Origin: Entrophospora sp. SA101
Taxonomy: Eukaryota > Glomeromycota > Glomeromycetes > Entrophosporales > Entrophosporaceae
Assembly (NCBI GenBank): GCA_958430865.1
Contig: CAUDNR010004622.1
Coordinates: 2,806 to 21,228 of the forward strand
Direction: 5' to 3'
Length of the DNA stretch: 18,423 nucleotides
A program made the translations under genes and the position numbers. Under the pieces are notes generated by a model. That model searched no databases. It had not been told where the DNA came from and saw nothing but the letters and a program-made list of their open reading frames with translations. Positions 1-10,452 of the stretch are shown here, one piece after another; position 1 is the first letter of the stretch; every line of letters starts with the position of its first letter.

Positions 1-324
1 TTTATTTATTTGAAGGCAGTGAATTATTGTAAAATTAAATCATCATCAATTGTTAAGTGCTTTGGTATAACTAAATTCCCAGATAATGGAAATTATGCAA
101 TTGTTTTTAAATTATCATCCAGAAGGAAACTTAAAGGATTATTTACAAAAAAAATCATTTAAATTTAACATTAAAAGACAGAATTATAATCTTCAAATAT
201 TTATGTTATTCATTAGATGATATACATGAAAAAAATTTAATCCATTGTGATTTACATAGTGGTAATATATTAATAAGTGGAGGTAATTGTTATATTACAG
301 ATTTGGGATTATGTGGGCCAGGAC
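1..324 (+). pseudogene. Protein kinase fragment, frameshifted, cut by the left window edge
   Basis: Three reading frames follow one another across this stretch and together read as the middle of a protein kinase domain. The first frame (from base 1) gives an N-lobe segment including VKCFGITK. The second (about 92-165) gives NYHPEGNLKDYL, the hinge and helix D region. The third (from 162) gives the catalytic loop HCDLHSGNIL at 243-272 and a DFG-equivalent DLG in TDLGLCGP at about 300-324. The HSGNIL loop and DLG are typical of the very large kinase family of arbuscular mycorrhizal fungi (family knowledge). The glycine-rich loop and ATP-binding lysine would lie outside the window, and everything after DLGLCGP is replaced by transposase sequence. 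With two frameshifts and no C-lobe it cannot make an active kinase. Confidence 0.88.
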
Positions 325-1162
325 TTGTTTGGAGACCCTCTGGTACCAGATTTAATATTGAAAACATGACTCCTACTGTAAAATTCGGGGGTGGTGGTTT
401 GATGATGTAGGGTTGTTTTTCGGGAAATGGTCTAGGTCCATTGGTGACAGTAGATGGCAATTTAAATAGCTTAGGGTATATAAAAGTACTAGAAGATCAT
501 TTGCTACCTCTGATTGAGAATGATTTTAATAGGAGGGGGTATTTATATCAAGATGATAACGCTCCGGTTCATACTGCAAGGGTTGTAAAAAATTGGTATT
601 CAATGAACGGAGTTAATGTTTTGTCTAATTGGCCAAGTCAGTCCCCTGACTTGAATCCAATTGAGCATTTATGGTCAGAGCTGGAGAGAAGAATTAGAAA
701 ACGCCCAAAAAATATGACAAGTATTAATGAGTTGGAGTCTGCATTACAAGAAGAATGGAGTAAAATTACAAATGATGTCCCAATTAAATTAATTGAGAGC
801 ATGCCAAGGAGAGTCGAAGCAGTAATTGATAATAATGGACGGCCAACAAGATATTAATATTATTATTTACTTTGTTTATCGAATTTTAAAATTTTTGGGT
901 ATGATTATTATGTGCATTTTTCAACAATCATTTTTTGAAGAAAAAAAATAGTCAATTTTGGTGATCCTGTTTTGTCAAAAAAAATTTGGTCGAAATTTTC
1001 TTTTTTTAACCATTGGTTTAATAAAAACATTAAAGATGTGAAATTTTGCATACATAATTTGGTGAACCTAAGTTGCAAAAAAAAGTTTTTTATTTAATTA
1101 TTATTAAGTATGTTTTGCGCAATTTTTGTTTAAAAATGTGCCCGACTTTTGTCTAGTGAGTG
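325..1162 (+). mobile_element. 5'-truncated Tc1-like DNA transposon with right terminal inverted repeat
   Basis: The left end is missing: transposase coding starts mid-protein right after the kinase fragment. The right end is clear. The sequence runs to CTAGTGAGTG at 1153-1162 followed by TA at 1163-1164. Read inward on the minus strand this is CACTCACTAGACAAAAGTCG, the same type of terminus (CACTCA..GACAAAAGT) as the second Tc1-like element at 14635-15575. TA is the known target dinucleotide of Tc1/mariner elements. Bases 858-1162 hold the 3' untranslated and subterminal part and contain no other gene. The element cannot move by itself because it has only one end and a broken gene. Confidence 0.88.
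327..857 (+). pseudogene. Tc1-like transposase, C-terminal two thirds, with in-frame stop
   Basis: The frame opens with VWRPSGTRF and GGGGLMM, then meets TAG at 408-410 exactly where Tc1 transposases have the tryptophan of the conserved MVWGCF segment; a TGG to TAG change explains it. After the stop the same frame continues to 857 with VDGN (region of the first catalytic Asp), YQDDNAPVHTA (second Asp) and WPSQSPDLNPIEHLW (catalytic Glu). I count 35 residues between the Asp preceding NAP and this Glu, one more than the classical Tc1 DD34E. The protein ends in a basic stretch and NGRPTRY. The N-terminal DNA-binding helix-turn-helix region is absent. The only open piece downstream of the stop is about 138 residues and has no ATG at its start. 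Confidence 0.9.
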
Positions 1163-1527
1163 TATATAAGAAAGGTTTGTAGGTTTTTTATGCAAACAAT
1201 TTCCTTATTTGTATTTCTTTGGTCAAGATGACAAGGTTTTTCATAATGAAATGAACACAGACTTTCCATCCAAACTTAACTTAATGTTAACTTAATGTTA
1301 AAAAAAAAAATATTAAAAAAATTAACTTTGTTAAAAAAATAATTATTAATTAATAATAAACTTTTTTATTATTTTTATTATTTTTAAAAAATTTTTTTTT
1401 TTCATCTATATATGATTTTTAAAATTTGCATTAATAATAATAATATGATTTTTTAAAAAAATTATAATAATAATAATAGAAAATATATCATTTCCAAATA
1501 TATAAAGTTAGTGGCATTCAATTATGT
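1163..1527. other. AT-rich intergenic stretch downstream of Spt6
   Basis: No gene seen. The stretch is dominated by A/T runs and short TAA/TTA repeats, with a small direct repeat (cttaacttaatgtta / cttaatgtta) near 1275-1300. On the minus strand it is the 3' flank of Spt6, so its polyadenylation signals should lie here, but the sequence is too AT-rich to single one out. Confidence 0.6.
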
Positions 1528-4500
1528 TTAATATTTTTTGAGTGATGTTAAACTGATTTTGAATCCATTAATCAGATCATTTACACTCTTGTATTTCTTA
1601 TTATTTAAAACAAACCCATTTGAATAAATGTATCCACTCTAATTCACATAAATTCATATAAATTATTAATTAATAAATAGATAAATATGAATAATTAATT
1701 AATTAATAAACTCAAACTTACCAAATCAACAATTGGTGTATCAGGCTTGATTTTATAAGAAAAAATAAAGTATGCTGGTCTTTGTCTATCCAATGTAAAG
1801 CCATATAATGACATCCTTGGATTAGATCTAAGGCTAGATTCCAAGAAGTAATCTATTTTAAAAATAATTAATTAGTAAATTACTTTATTTGATTGGTCAA
1901 TATTCTCTCCCTCAAAAAAAAACATACTTAAAATTTCTTTAGATGGCTTATACTTGATATGGGAAGTTAACTCTTCAACTTTTCCATAAATTGGTTCAAC
2001 ATATGTCACTATCAATTCATCTATATCACTATACACATCCTTTCCACCTGCTACTGTAAAAGATACGACTTCCTTTCCATCTTTATCTTCAGTTCTCTCA
2101 ATAATATCTATTATCATTTTGGTTTAGGATTTTGCTTATAACGATGTTTCTGAATATTTTCTCATTTTTGTATAACAATAAAATATACTTACCAATATGT
2201 TGATAAATATCATCCCAAACTTTCCATGTTATTGCAAGATGATTATATCCCTTTGATGAGGGCCTAATAATAATTTCTCCATTAGGTTTCTCAGCAAGAT
2301 GATTTTCTGCCTCTTTGTAATCTTTAACTTTGACAAAATATGGATGATCAAGAGTACGTATAAACTCAACTTTGGGGATAAGTGTTTCTCTTATTACTAA
2401 TAATAAATAAATATTAAATTATAAATATTATGATTAATAATATAACTTTAAAAAAAGAATAAATTTATATTTTACTTGGTTTTGGTTCAATATATTCTTT
2501 CTTTGCTTCGTGATCAAAATAATCATCCAATTGTGTTTTATCTAGTTTTTCATCATCATCATCATGTTCAATATGTCTTGTAGTTAAAATCACTGAAAAC
2601 TTTTCTTTATCAACTTTCAAAACTTTTGCCATCACCATTTGACCTATTTCAAAATTTTTTTCATTTTTACTTGGTAAAATTGTACCTCTCAAATCTGATA
2701 ATAATTTAACCTCCACAAATTTTGGTTTAATGTTGGTGATTGTGACTGGTATTACCATTCCATAGGCCAAAGTTTCTTCTGTTTCTCCAGTTAACATTGC
2801 AAAAACCTCTTCTGGTTTCAATGGCTCAAATGATCTTCTATAATCTTCAAATGGATCAAGCAATTCTTTTTTGTACATATGAATCAAGAATAATGTAGCT
2901 GATTTATCTAAATCTTTAATACGCGTTACATAATCCTCGATATTCAAATCATTAAGCTTAGATGATTCTAATTTCAATTTTTTATAATCTTCCAATTTTA
3001 TCGCAATCTCGTTATCGTCTTCTATTTCATCATCACCAAGCTCCAATGCACCTGTAACCATTTTACGGGCATGAATATAATGTTGTGGAAGAATTCTTGT
3101 ATTATCTAAATATTCAATTGGTTTTGGATAGATTCTAATAAACGGAATACAATTATGATAAACTATATTTTTTCCCAGGTATGATTCTAAATCCTTCCTT
3201 GTTGTCACCTCCTCATGATCATCAAATCTAAGTATTTTAAGTAAAGCATCAACTTTTCTAGGACCAAGCCCACATACATATTTCAACATTTCAGCCTTAT
3301 AGGGGTTTCTGATAGCATCATTTATATTGACACCAACTTGACTTATTATGTTGATCAAGGCACGTTCCAAGCCTTGAAGTGCCTTTTCTTTAGGTAACTG
3401 TTTAAAAATACATGCATATATATTTTAGCAATGGATCTAAATAAATGAATAAATTCTTATCATCATCATTATCATCATCATCAGATAGATACTCACAAGT
3501 TTTTGTAATGGATGATGGGAAATATCTGCTAATAATTCACCAAGAGATGCATAAGCATTAAGAGGATCTTGAATTGTTCTAGCCAATGCAATACAATAAC
3601 GAGTAACCTCTGTTGTATTGCGATCATGGTGTTCTTTAATGGCAGCTTTTGAATTTTTATAAATATGAGCAAGTTCATCATTAACTACCATCACAGGAAT
3701 ATAACCATTTTTTTCATCATTATACTCTTTGACAAAAGTCTGGACTGTTTCCAATAAATATTTCGTTTTAATATCATAGCATTTAACTACTACAACTTCT
3801 GGTTTGTATTGGTTCAATAATCCAAAAAAATCCTCTTGACCACTCTTGAGATCACCAAAATCGTAAGTATCCATAACTTCTCCTTGACTGCCAACCAATA
3901 CGCACTCTGTATTAGCTTTATGACCACCAGCACCCCATGAAATTGCTAAAACAGAGGGCAAGTCATTTTTATTAGATGATGATTCAGCAGATGTATCATT
4001 TCTTCTAGATGACCCAGCAGGTCTAAATGGTTTAAAATTAATTTTCTATTAAAAAAGATGAAAGAAATGATTATTAATCACCACTATTTGTTATTGTTAT
4101 TAATAGCTTAACATGATATAATTGAACAAAATACAAAGACTACATACATTTTCAAGACTTAACATCAATTTTTCCATAATCCATTGTTCAGCATCATTCT
4201 TGAGTATTGTTCTTAGCCACGAATTCAAGAACGGAACAAGATTAGCACTATATGCTTGATCAACAGCTTCCATTCTATACTTATTCCATTCATTAATAGT
4301 TGGGTCATTGGTGGCATTATCACTAACTATATATTCCTTTAGTCTTCGTAAAAACTTTTCTTTATCATCTAATTCAATTGAAACTTTTATCATTTCGTCG
4401 TCTTCTGCTTTTAAAATTTCAGCAAATTGTCCACTGTTAGCAAATTTTTGAATTGGTTTTTTCAAAAATCGGAATGACTTATTTTTCATAAAAAAAATTT

Positions 4501-6689
4501 TTTTTTGATGGTTAATATTATTTTTTTATCAATCGAGGAAAAAAATTTTTAATGAATTACCCAGCAACTTTTATCCTCTTCTGTTAAAATCTTATTTGGA
4601 CAAATTACAACATTTGCATGTTTTAAATAATAACTTCTTACAAATTTTCTGACTGGTGGAGTAGTTGCTATTTCTTGGGAGAGCATTCTTACAGCATCTT
4701 TAAATAAAAATACCAAGTAATAATTAATTATTTGCTATAAATTTCATTAAAAAACAATGACCAAATACTACCTTTAATAAATAGATTTGCTCTGTTTTCA
4801 TTAAAATTATTAAGTTGTAAAGCCTCTTCTTTAATTGATTTGTCAGGATCAATGGGCCAATAAGTTTTATGATCTGAAGATAGACTTTCACCATATTTTT
4901 CAATATCTATTCCAAATTTCTTTTAATAGCAAAGCAATAAAAAATTGATTATTTAACTATGTTCTGTTATAAAAAAAAGATTATTTAAATTTACCTTAGT
5001 TAATTTACCAACGCCACGTTTACAACATTCCCGATAGAATGAATTTTTCGTTCTACGTTTCTGAGTAGGAGGAGTGGATTTCGAAGCAATTTCAGATCCA
5101 TATTTGAGATGAGAGTAATCAAGTAAATCGTTCAATTCATCAACGTTTGTAGCTTCAACAGTCATCCCGTTTATATAATCATCATTAATACTATATTTGT
5201 CCATAAATTCCTTTACATATTTACGACGTTCTAAAAATTTCCTAAAAGTATATTCCAAATCATAAATAATCCAGAGATCTTCTCTTGTCAAAATTTCATT
5301 AGGTCTTCCATTGAAATCAACAAATTGAACAAATTCGTCTCTTTTGTAGGTGAAAATGAATGGAACCTCATAAAATTCTTGAGAAATATGTCTTACTACA
5401 TTTTTTACAGCTTCTAGTAAATCATTTTGATTTATTATTCTATGATCTCTGAATTTGAATAGTTTATTTGATATCCATTTAGCAGCTTTTCTAACTTCAG
5501 CCTCACTAAGTTTATAATCTGTTGGAATTTCTGTTCTCAACTACAAATTAATTAATTATAATTATTATATATATTCACTTTTTAGGAAATTTATATTTAT
5601 ACTCGTAAACTGTATAATGATAGATTTACCTGTATTCTTTCTGGTAAATCTTTCTCACGAATTTCATTGTCTTCATCAGTCATCATCATTGCCTTTAAAG
5701 TATTTGGATCTAAAATTGCTTTGATACCTTGGGATGCAAACTCTATATCTTCTGTAGGCTCCTATTAGTGAACAATCGCACATTAGTAACGATGTTAAAT
5801 TAAAATATGAGAGAATGGATAACTTACAGGTGAATCAAGCGCGTCGATATATAGACCATCTAAATCTGAAAAGACGTAATGCCATGTTGATTTAGCACTA
5901 AACAATAAATTAATATATAGTTATTTGTAAATAAACATAAGAAAATTAATTTTATGCAACAATATTTAAAGAATCACTTAAATGAGAATAAGTATTACTA
6001 CATACTCATTATCTATATATCTGTAACTTTCTGATTGTTTATATAATTTAGGCTGTGGAGTATGTTCATACTCCATAGGTAATCCGGCGGCTTCCTCATA
6101 ATCATCAACAATGAAATCTGAATCGTTATCATGATTTTCCAGACCCAATTCCTCCTCATCTTCATCAAATATTTTAGAAACATCCTTATCTCTGCTATGT
6201 CCACGTTTAAGACGTTTATGTTGGCCTGAATTTTCTGCTAAAAGGTCTAGATCATCTTCTAGAATTTCATCGTCAGAATCATCGGCTAAATAAAAAAAGA
6301 TGATTAATATTAACAATAATATTTAAAGAACTACGAGAAAAAAAAATACCAACATTCTACAATTCTTTTTCTTTTTTTCTTTTTGTGTTTCCTTTTTTTG
6401 AAAAATAATTTATTTGTTTGTTCTTCCACCACTTCCTCTCCTACCCCCTCATCTTCAGTTTCTTCATCGTCAACAATAAATCCTTTTGATTCCTATAGAT
6501 GTATATATGTATTTATAAAATCAATTAAGCAAAAAAAAAGGGCTTTTTTTAAGTTTACAATACTTTTTTGTAAGTTTCTTCATCAGTTTCCTCCTCTTCT
6601 TCAGAAGAATCTGGTGAATCAGCATCAACTTCTTCGTTAACAAGATTTTCAGAAACTTCATTTATACTTTCTTCTTGGTCAGTGTCCAT
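1528..6689 (-). CDS. SPT6: Transcription elongation factor Spt6, complete, 15 exons
   Basis: Spt6 is a nuclear histone chaperone and elongation factor that binds RNA polymerase II, H3-H4 and Spn1/Iws1. Exons on the minus strand: 6564-6689, 6354-6492, 6006-6285, 5828-5897, 5630-5761, 4995-5540, 4772-4919, 4561-4697, 4148-4477, 3497-4045, 2476-3397, 2193-2396, 1928-2107, 1722-1852, 1528-1638. They total 4005 bases with consistent phases, giving 1334 residues, close to S. pombe Spt6 and shorter than S. cerevisiae. Domains in order: acidic N-terminus with GFIVDDEE (about 45) and EDDLDLLAENSG (about 95); Spn1-binding-like WHYVFSDLDGLYIDAL (about 185); DLPER; helical core; YqgF/RNase H-like fold (about 640-800, LARTIQDPL); HhH (YVCGLGPRKV, about 860); S1 (about 1030-1095); tandem SH2 (about 1140-1334) with the phosphate-pocket IIIRPSSKG. 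It ends right after the second SH2, as in other fungi. The exon 2 donor (GTTGGT) is the least certain junction; the others are standard. Confidence 0.97.
3398..3496 (-). other. Spt6 intron 10 carrying a GAT/GATGAT microsatellite
   Basis: The intron separates the RNase H-like exon (ending HPLQKL) from the helix-hairpin-helix exon (starting LPKEKALQGL). It opens with GTGAGTATC, ends in AAACAG, and contains an imperfect (GAT)n run at about 3458-3482. If the intron were retained the frame would run through the repeat as a Met/Ile-rich tail and then stop, truncating the protein before the HhH, S1 and SH2 domains. Confidence 0.8.
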
Positions 6690-6879
6690 TTTTTAAAAAC
6701 AATTATTATATTTAAGATGAAATGTGTAAAATAAAAAAAAAAGCAAAAAGAACAAAATGGTAATTATCATGAACTTCAAACAATTATTTTAGTAATGATC
6801 TACAATTATTTCATTGAAATTTCTTTACTCTTTACTCGATCAATATCAATCAAAAAATCTCCAAAAATTATAATTTATC
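6690..6879. promoter_or_regulatory. Shared 190-base divergent upstream region of Spt6 and muskelin
   Basis: The Spt6 start codon (ATG read leftwards from 6689) and the muskelin start codon (6880) lie head to head with only 190 bases between them. The interval must hold both 5' leaders and both core promoters. It is AT-rich with A tracts near 6731-6755; I see no well-formed TATA box or recognisable transcription-factor palindrome. Bidirectional use is inference from spacing. Confidence 0.7.
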
Positions 6880-9800
6880 ATGTCGTTATCAATAAAAAAA
6901 AGACAGCGGTTTCAACACGAATATCCAATTGAAAAGTTATCATACGAGATTCACTCTTGTTCTTCTTATTCGACGTCATATCATCCAAAAAACATTATGG
7001 AAAATAAACCTTCTGAACAAACTTCCAGATGGTCATGTTATAATAATGGTAGACAAACTCAATATGTCCTATTAAAACTAGACAAAATGGCCATTGTCTG
7101 TATCCTTGTATACATAGTTATTTCTTTAATAATAATGCATTGAAATTTATGATTGAATTTCATGAAAAATTATTAGAATTAACAACTTTCTTGAATTTAT
7201 TTTAAGATAATATAGTATTGGGAAAATATTTTAAAGGTAATTTATTTATACTTGTGAATAAATACATGTAGTATACCTTTAGATTCTTATTTTTATTTAA
7301 ATTATTGATTTTTAGAGCATGTGTGTAATCTTAAGCAATTTAAAGTGTATGGAGGACTTGCACCAAATAACATGATAGAGATTCTTCATAATGGTAATTA
7401 TTTATTATTTTTTACGTTAAGATCTATTTTTTTGTCAAAATTAGTTGCTCATAAAATCAATTTATTCCAGGTTTACAAAATAATCCTCATGCTGAAACAT
7501 TTCAACTTAAATATTGTACAAATAATGTAGTAAGTAAAAAAGTTTTTTTACTAATAGTATTAATAATAATCAACATATTTATAATATAAATAATAATAAA
7601 TAAATAAATATACATAATATGTGAGTAGTTATTACCTTTCCAATTTATTAAAATAATTCCACTTGCAGCATATGCAACAAATCATAGTTTTAGTATATGG
7701 TATGTTGAATTAAAAGGTGTTCAAGATCAAGAAATTGTTCAAAAAGCATACTATGACTACTTAGCTGTAAGTCATTATTGAAATTATTAGAATGGAAGAT
7801 TGGCGTTTAATTGAAATAAACATTGAAAATTTCAACTTTTAAATTTAAATTTAATTTAGTATCGTGAAAACGAAGCAATTCGACTTTGTTTAAAGCATTT
7901 TAGACAAAAAAATTATTTGAACGCTTTTGATGCTTTACAATCACGTACACATATATTATTGGAAGATCCAGTTCTGACTGATCTATATACTCAATTAGTA
8001 ATAAATGGTGATTTCCAATTATCAGAAGAGATTATATGTGAAGCTGTTACAAATGGCTTGTTTGAAGATTATCTTCGTAAATGTATATACAAATATTATT
8101 GGAAAAGAATTGAAACAAATAGGAATGATGATGATGATGATGATACAGGTATGATTATAATTTTTTTTAGGTAAAAAATATACTAATGAATTAATTATTG
8201 TGCTTTTTTATAAAAATACCAGATGATAAAGTTCCATGTATGAGAGGTGGACATCAAATGTGTATAGATGCAGAGGTGATTATTGATTGGATTCAAACAT
8301 TACATTGTCAATATATATATGTGTGTGTGATTGTTATAAATTATAAAAAAATATCTAACAACATATTATATCACCAATTAATAATTGATTGATTATTAAA
8401 TTAAAGGCTGGGGACATTTATTTGCTTGGAGGTTGGAATGGAACCACAAATTTATCAGATTTCTGGGTTTACAATATTAATAAGAATTCATGGTCACTAA
8501 TAAGTTCTGATACTGAAGAGTATGTTTATTTGTTTAATATAATATATATAAAAATATATATTTCTGTATATTATATATACTTAAAATATATATTTTATAA
8601 TTAGACAAGGTGGACCAGAACCAAGATCAAATCATAAAATGTGTTTTGATCCAAAATACAAGAAAATTTATGTGTATGGAAAATTTATTAGTCATGAGAT
8701 GAGATCAATTGTCAATCTTAATGCAGATTTTTACCAATACAATATCACCACTAACCAATGGTTTTTACTTTCTGAGGATACTGCGGCAAGTATTTTTATA
8801 TATATACATTTATACATTTATAATTATATGGATATGATTATTATATTTATAACATATATAAATCATATATTTGTTATATATTTACTTTAGTCCGAAGGTG
8901 GACCCCAATTAACATACGATAACCAAATGTGTATAGATTATGAAAACCAAATATTATATATATTTGGTGGAAAAATAATAAATAAAGACACAGATAAATT
9001 TAACTTTAGCGGCTTATATTCATACAACATACCAACAAATGAATGGAAATTAATTAGGTTGTTTATATATCTGATAAAATATTTTTATTCCATCTATTGA
9101 CAACTAATATTCCTTACAAATATATTTTTATAGATCTGAATATAAATTACCAAATGATCAAGCTCAACTTAGGATAAGAGTTGGTATCTCGATGTTATTT
9201 GATCCAGATGAAAATTTATTATATATAATTGGAGGGGGAGATTGTGACAACATGTTTTTAAGGTTTGTCTTACATTGGGATTAATTGATTGTATATATAT
9301 AGGCGGACTAGGTTATAAATAATTATATAATATAATATAATTAATATCTACATCTACATATATTCTACATATTGCTCTTTCCACAGCGACTTTTTTGTAT
9401 ATGATATCAGTGCAGATTCAGTATATGAATTGTCAACTGAATATATGACAAGATGTGACCAAGATTTGATTTTTATTCATCGTATAAATATTGATTTAGA
9501 AACAAAAGAAATTTATGTCTTAGTTGGACTAAGAGAGAAGAGAGACAAGAGATCATATGTAATCAAGAACGCCTTTTGGGTTTATGATTTATTAAAAGAC
9601 AGATGGACGAAAATATATCAGAGTGAAATCCATGATTCATATTATTGGTTAAGTAATGAAACTGTCGAGCCTAGGCCAAGACTTGCACATCAATTCATCT
9701 ACGATAATCTAAATAAAGTTCATTATTTGTTTGGCGGTAGATTTGTTGAAACTGAAGCTTCAATGAAACAAAGATTAGATGATTTTTGGGAATTTCATTT

Positions 9801-10354
9801 AATAAGGTGGCAATTAATTAATCAATAGTATAGATAAGTAATCTATAATTCGTTTTTATTAATGTATTTTTTAAAGACCAAAACCAGAGAATTTACTAAG
9901 AGGAATTAAATATTTTATACGAAAACAAAAGTAAGGATCTTTGCTTTATTCAATTTTTTTTTTGAAATAATCATTGATAATTATTTTTTATTTAGGTACA
10001 AAGAGTTATGTTTTGAGGGTAATTCCATAGCAGCATTAAAATATCTTCAGGTTCAATTAGGCCAATTAGTGGATCAAGAAAATGAATCAGAACGTGTTGA
10101 ATTCCAAGCTTTAACATCTGGATTATTTAACATAAAAAGAGGTAAATCTTGATAGTATAATTTATTTATGTAATTTGTATATATATTTACTTACACATGT
10201 AAATAATCTTTTTTTTTAAAAAAAAAACATAATAGATGAAATATATAATTCATTTAATGATCGAATGGAATTGTATGAAATATTATTGGAATATTTTCCT
10301 GATAATATGAAACAACCAAAACAAAATTTAATTGAACTAATTCAAGTCCAGTAA
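6880..10354 (+). CDS. MKLN1: Muskelin (discoidin, LisH-CTLH, kelch repeats), complete, 15 exons
   Basis: In animals muskelin is a subunit of the CTLH/GID E3 ubiquitin ligase. Exons: 6880-7099, 7207-7236, 7316-7393, 7471-7529, 7629-7766, 7860-8148, 8223-8275, 8407-8519, 8605-8785, 8891-9057, 9134-9262, 9387-9806, 9877-9930, 9996-10141, 10236-10354. They sum to 2196 bases with consistent phases, 731 residues against about 735 in human muskelin. The N-terminal discoidin-like domain (about 10-170) has SSRW-like TSRWSCYN, GKYFKEHVCNLKQFKVYGG and FSIWYVEL. LisH/CTLH follows (about 176-260: REXEAIRLCLKHFRQ, FEDYL). An Asp-rich linker (six D) precedes kelch repeats (about 275-620) with MRGGHQMCID, LGGWNGT, LLSEDTA, PRPRLAHQFIYD and YLFGG. 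The C-terminal segment includes LLRGIKYFIRK, AALKYLQ and YFPDNM. Intron 9 is GC-AG and exon 2 is 30 bases. S. cerevisiae lacks muskelin, so presence in this fungus suggests a metazoan-like CTLH architecture (inference). Confidence 0.96.
8786..8890 (+). other. GC-AG intron in muskelin
   Basis: The only donor that keeps the frame is GCG|GCAAGT at 8786, joining to TTTAG|TCC at 8890/8891. The resulting protein reads LLSEDTASEGGPQLTYD, matching the muskelin kelch pattern (LLSEDTAADGGPKL in the vertebrate protein). Using the adjacent GT (8790) shifts the frame. GCAAGT is the well-known consensus of GC-type donors. Confidence 0.85.
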
Positions 10355-10361
10355 AATAATG

Positions 10362-10405
10362 TTATCGTTGATTGATTGATTGATTGATAAATTGTTTTTA
10401 ATAAA
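10362..10405 (+). promoter_or_regulatory. Muskelin 3' flank: GATT microsatellite and AATAAA
   Basis: Just after the muskelin stop there is a run of five GATT/TGAT units, then AATAAA at 10400-10405, a plausible polyadenylation signal about 46 bases after the stop. In so AT-rich a genome this motif alone is weak evidence. Confidence 0.45.
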
Positions 10406-10436
10406 ATATACGTAGCAAAAAAAATTTTTTTTTTTG

Positions 10437-10452
10437 AAAAATAAAATAAAAA
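10437..10452 (-). terminator. RNA polymerase III terminator of the 5S gene
   Basis: Read on the minus strand, the 5S sequence is followed immediately by TTTTTATTTTATTTTT, three T runs of at least four, the normal Pol III termination signal. Confidence 0.85.

Noticed and set aside
5978..6316. 112-codon minus-strand open frame as a separate gene
   Set aside because: Its core is Spt6 exon 3 (6006-6285); the ends are intron sequence read through.
6383..6640. 85-codon plus-strand open frame rich in Ser/Thr/Pro
   Set aside because: It lies opposite Spt6 exons 1 and 2, whose acidic codons (GAA, GAT) give Ser/Phe/Leu-rich text on the other strand.
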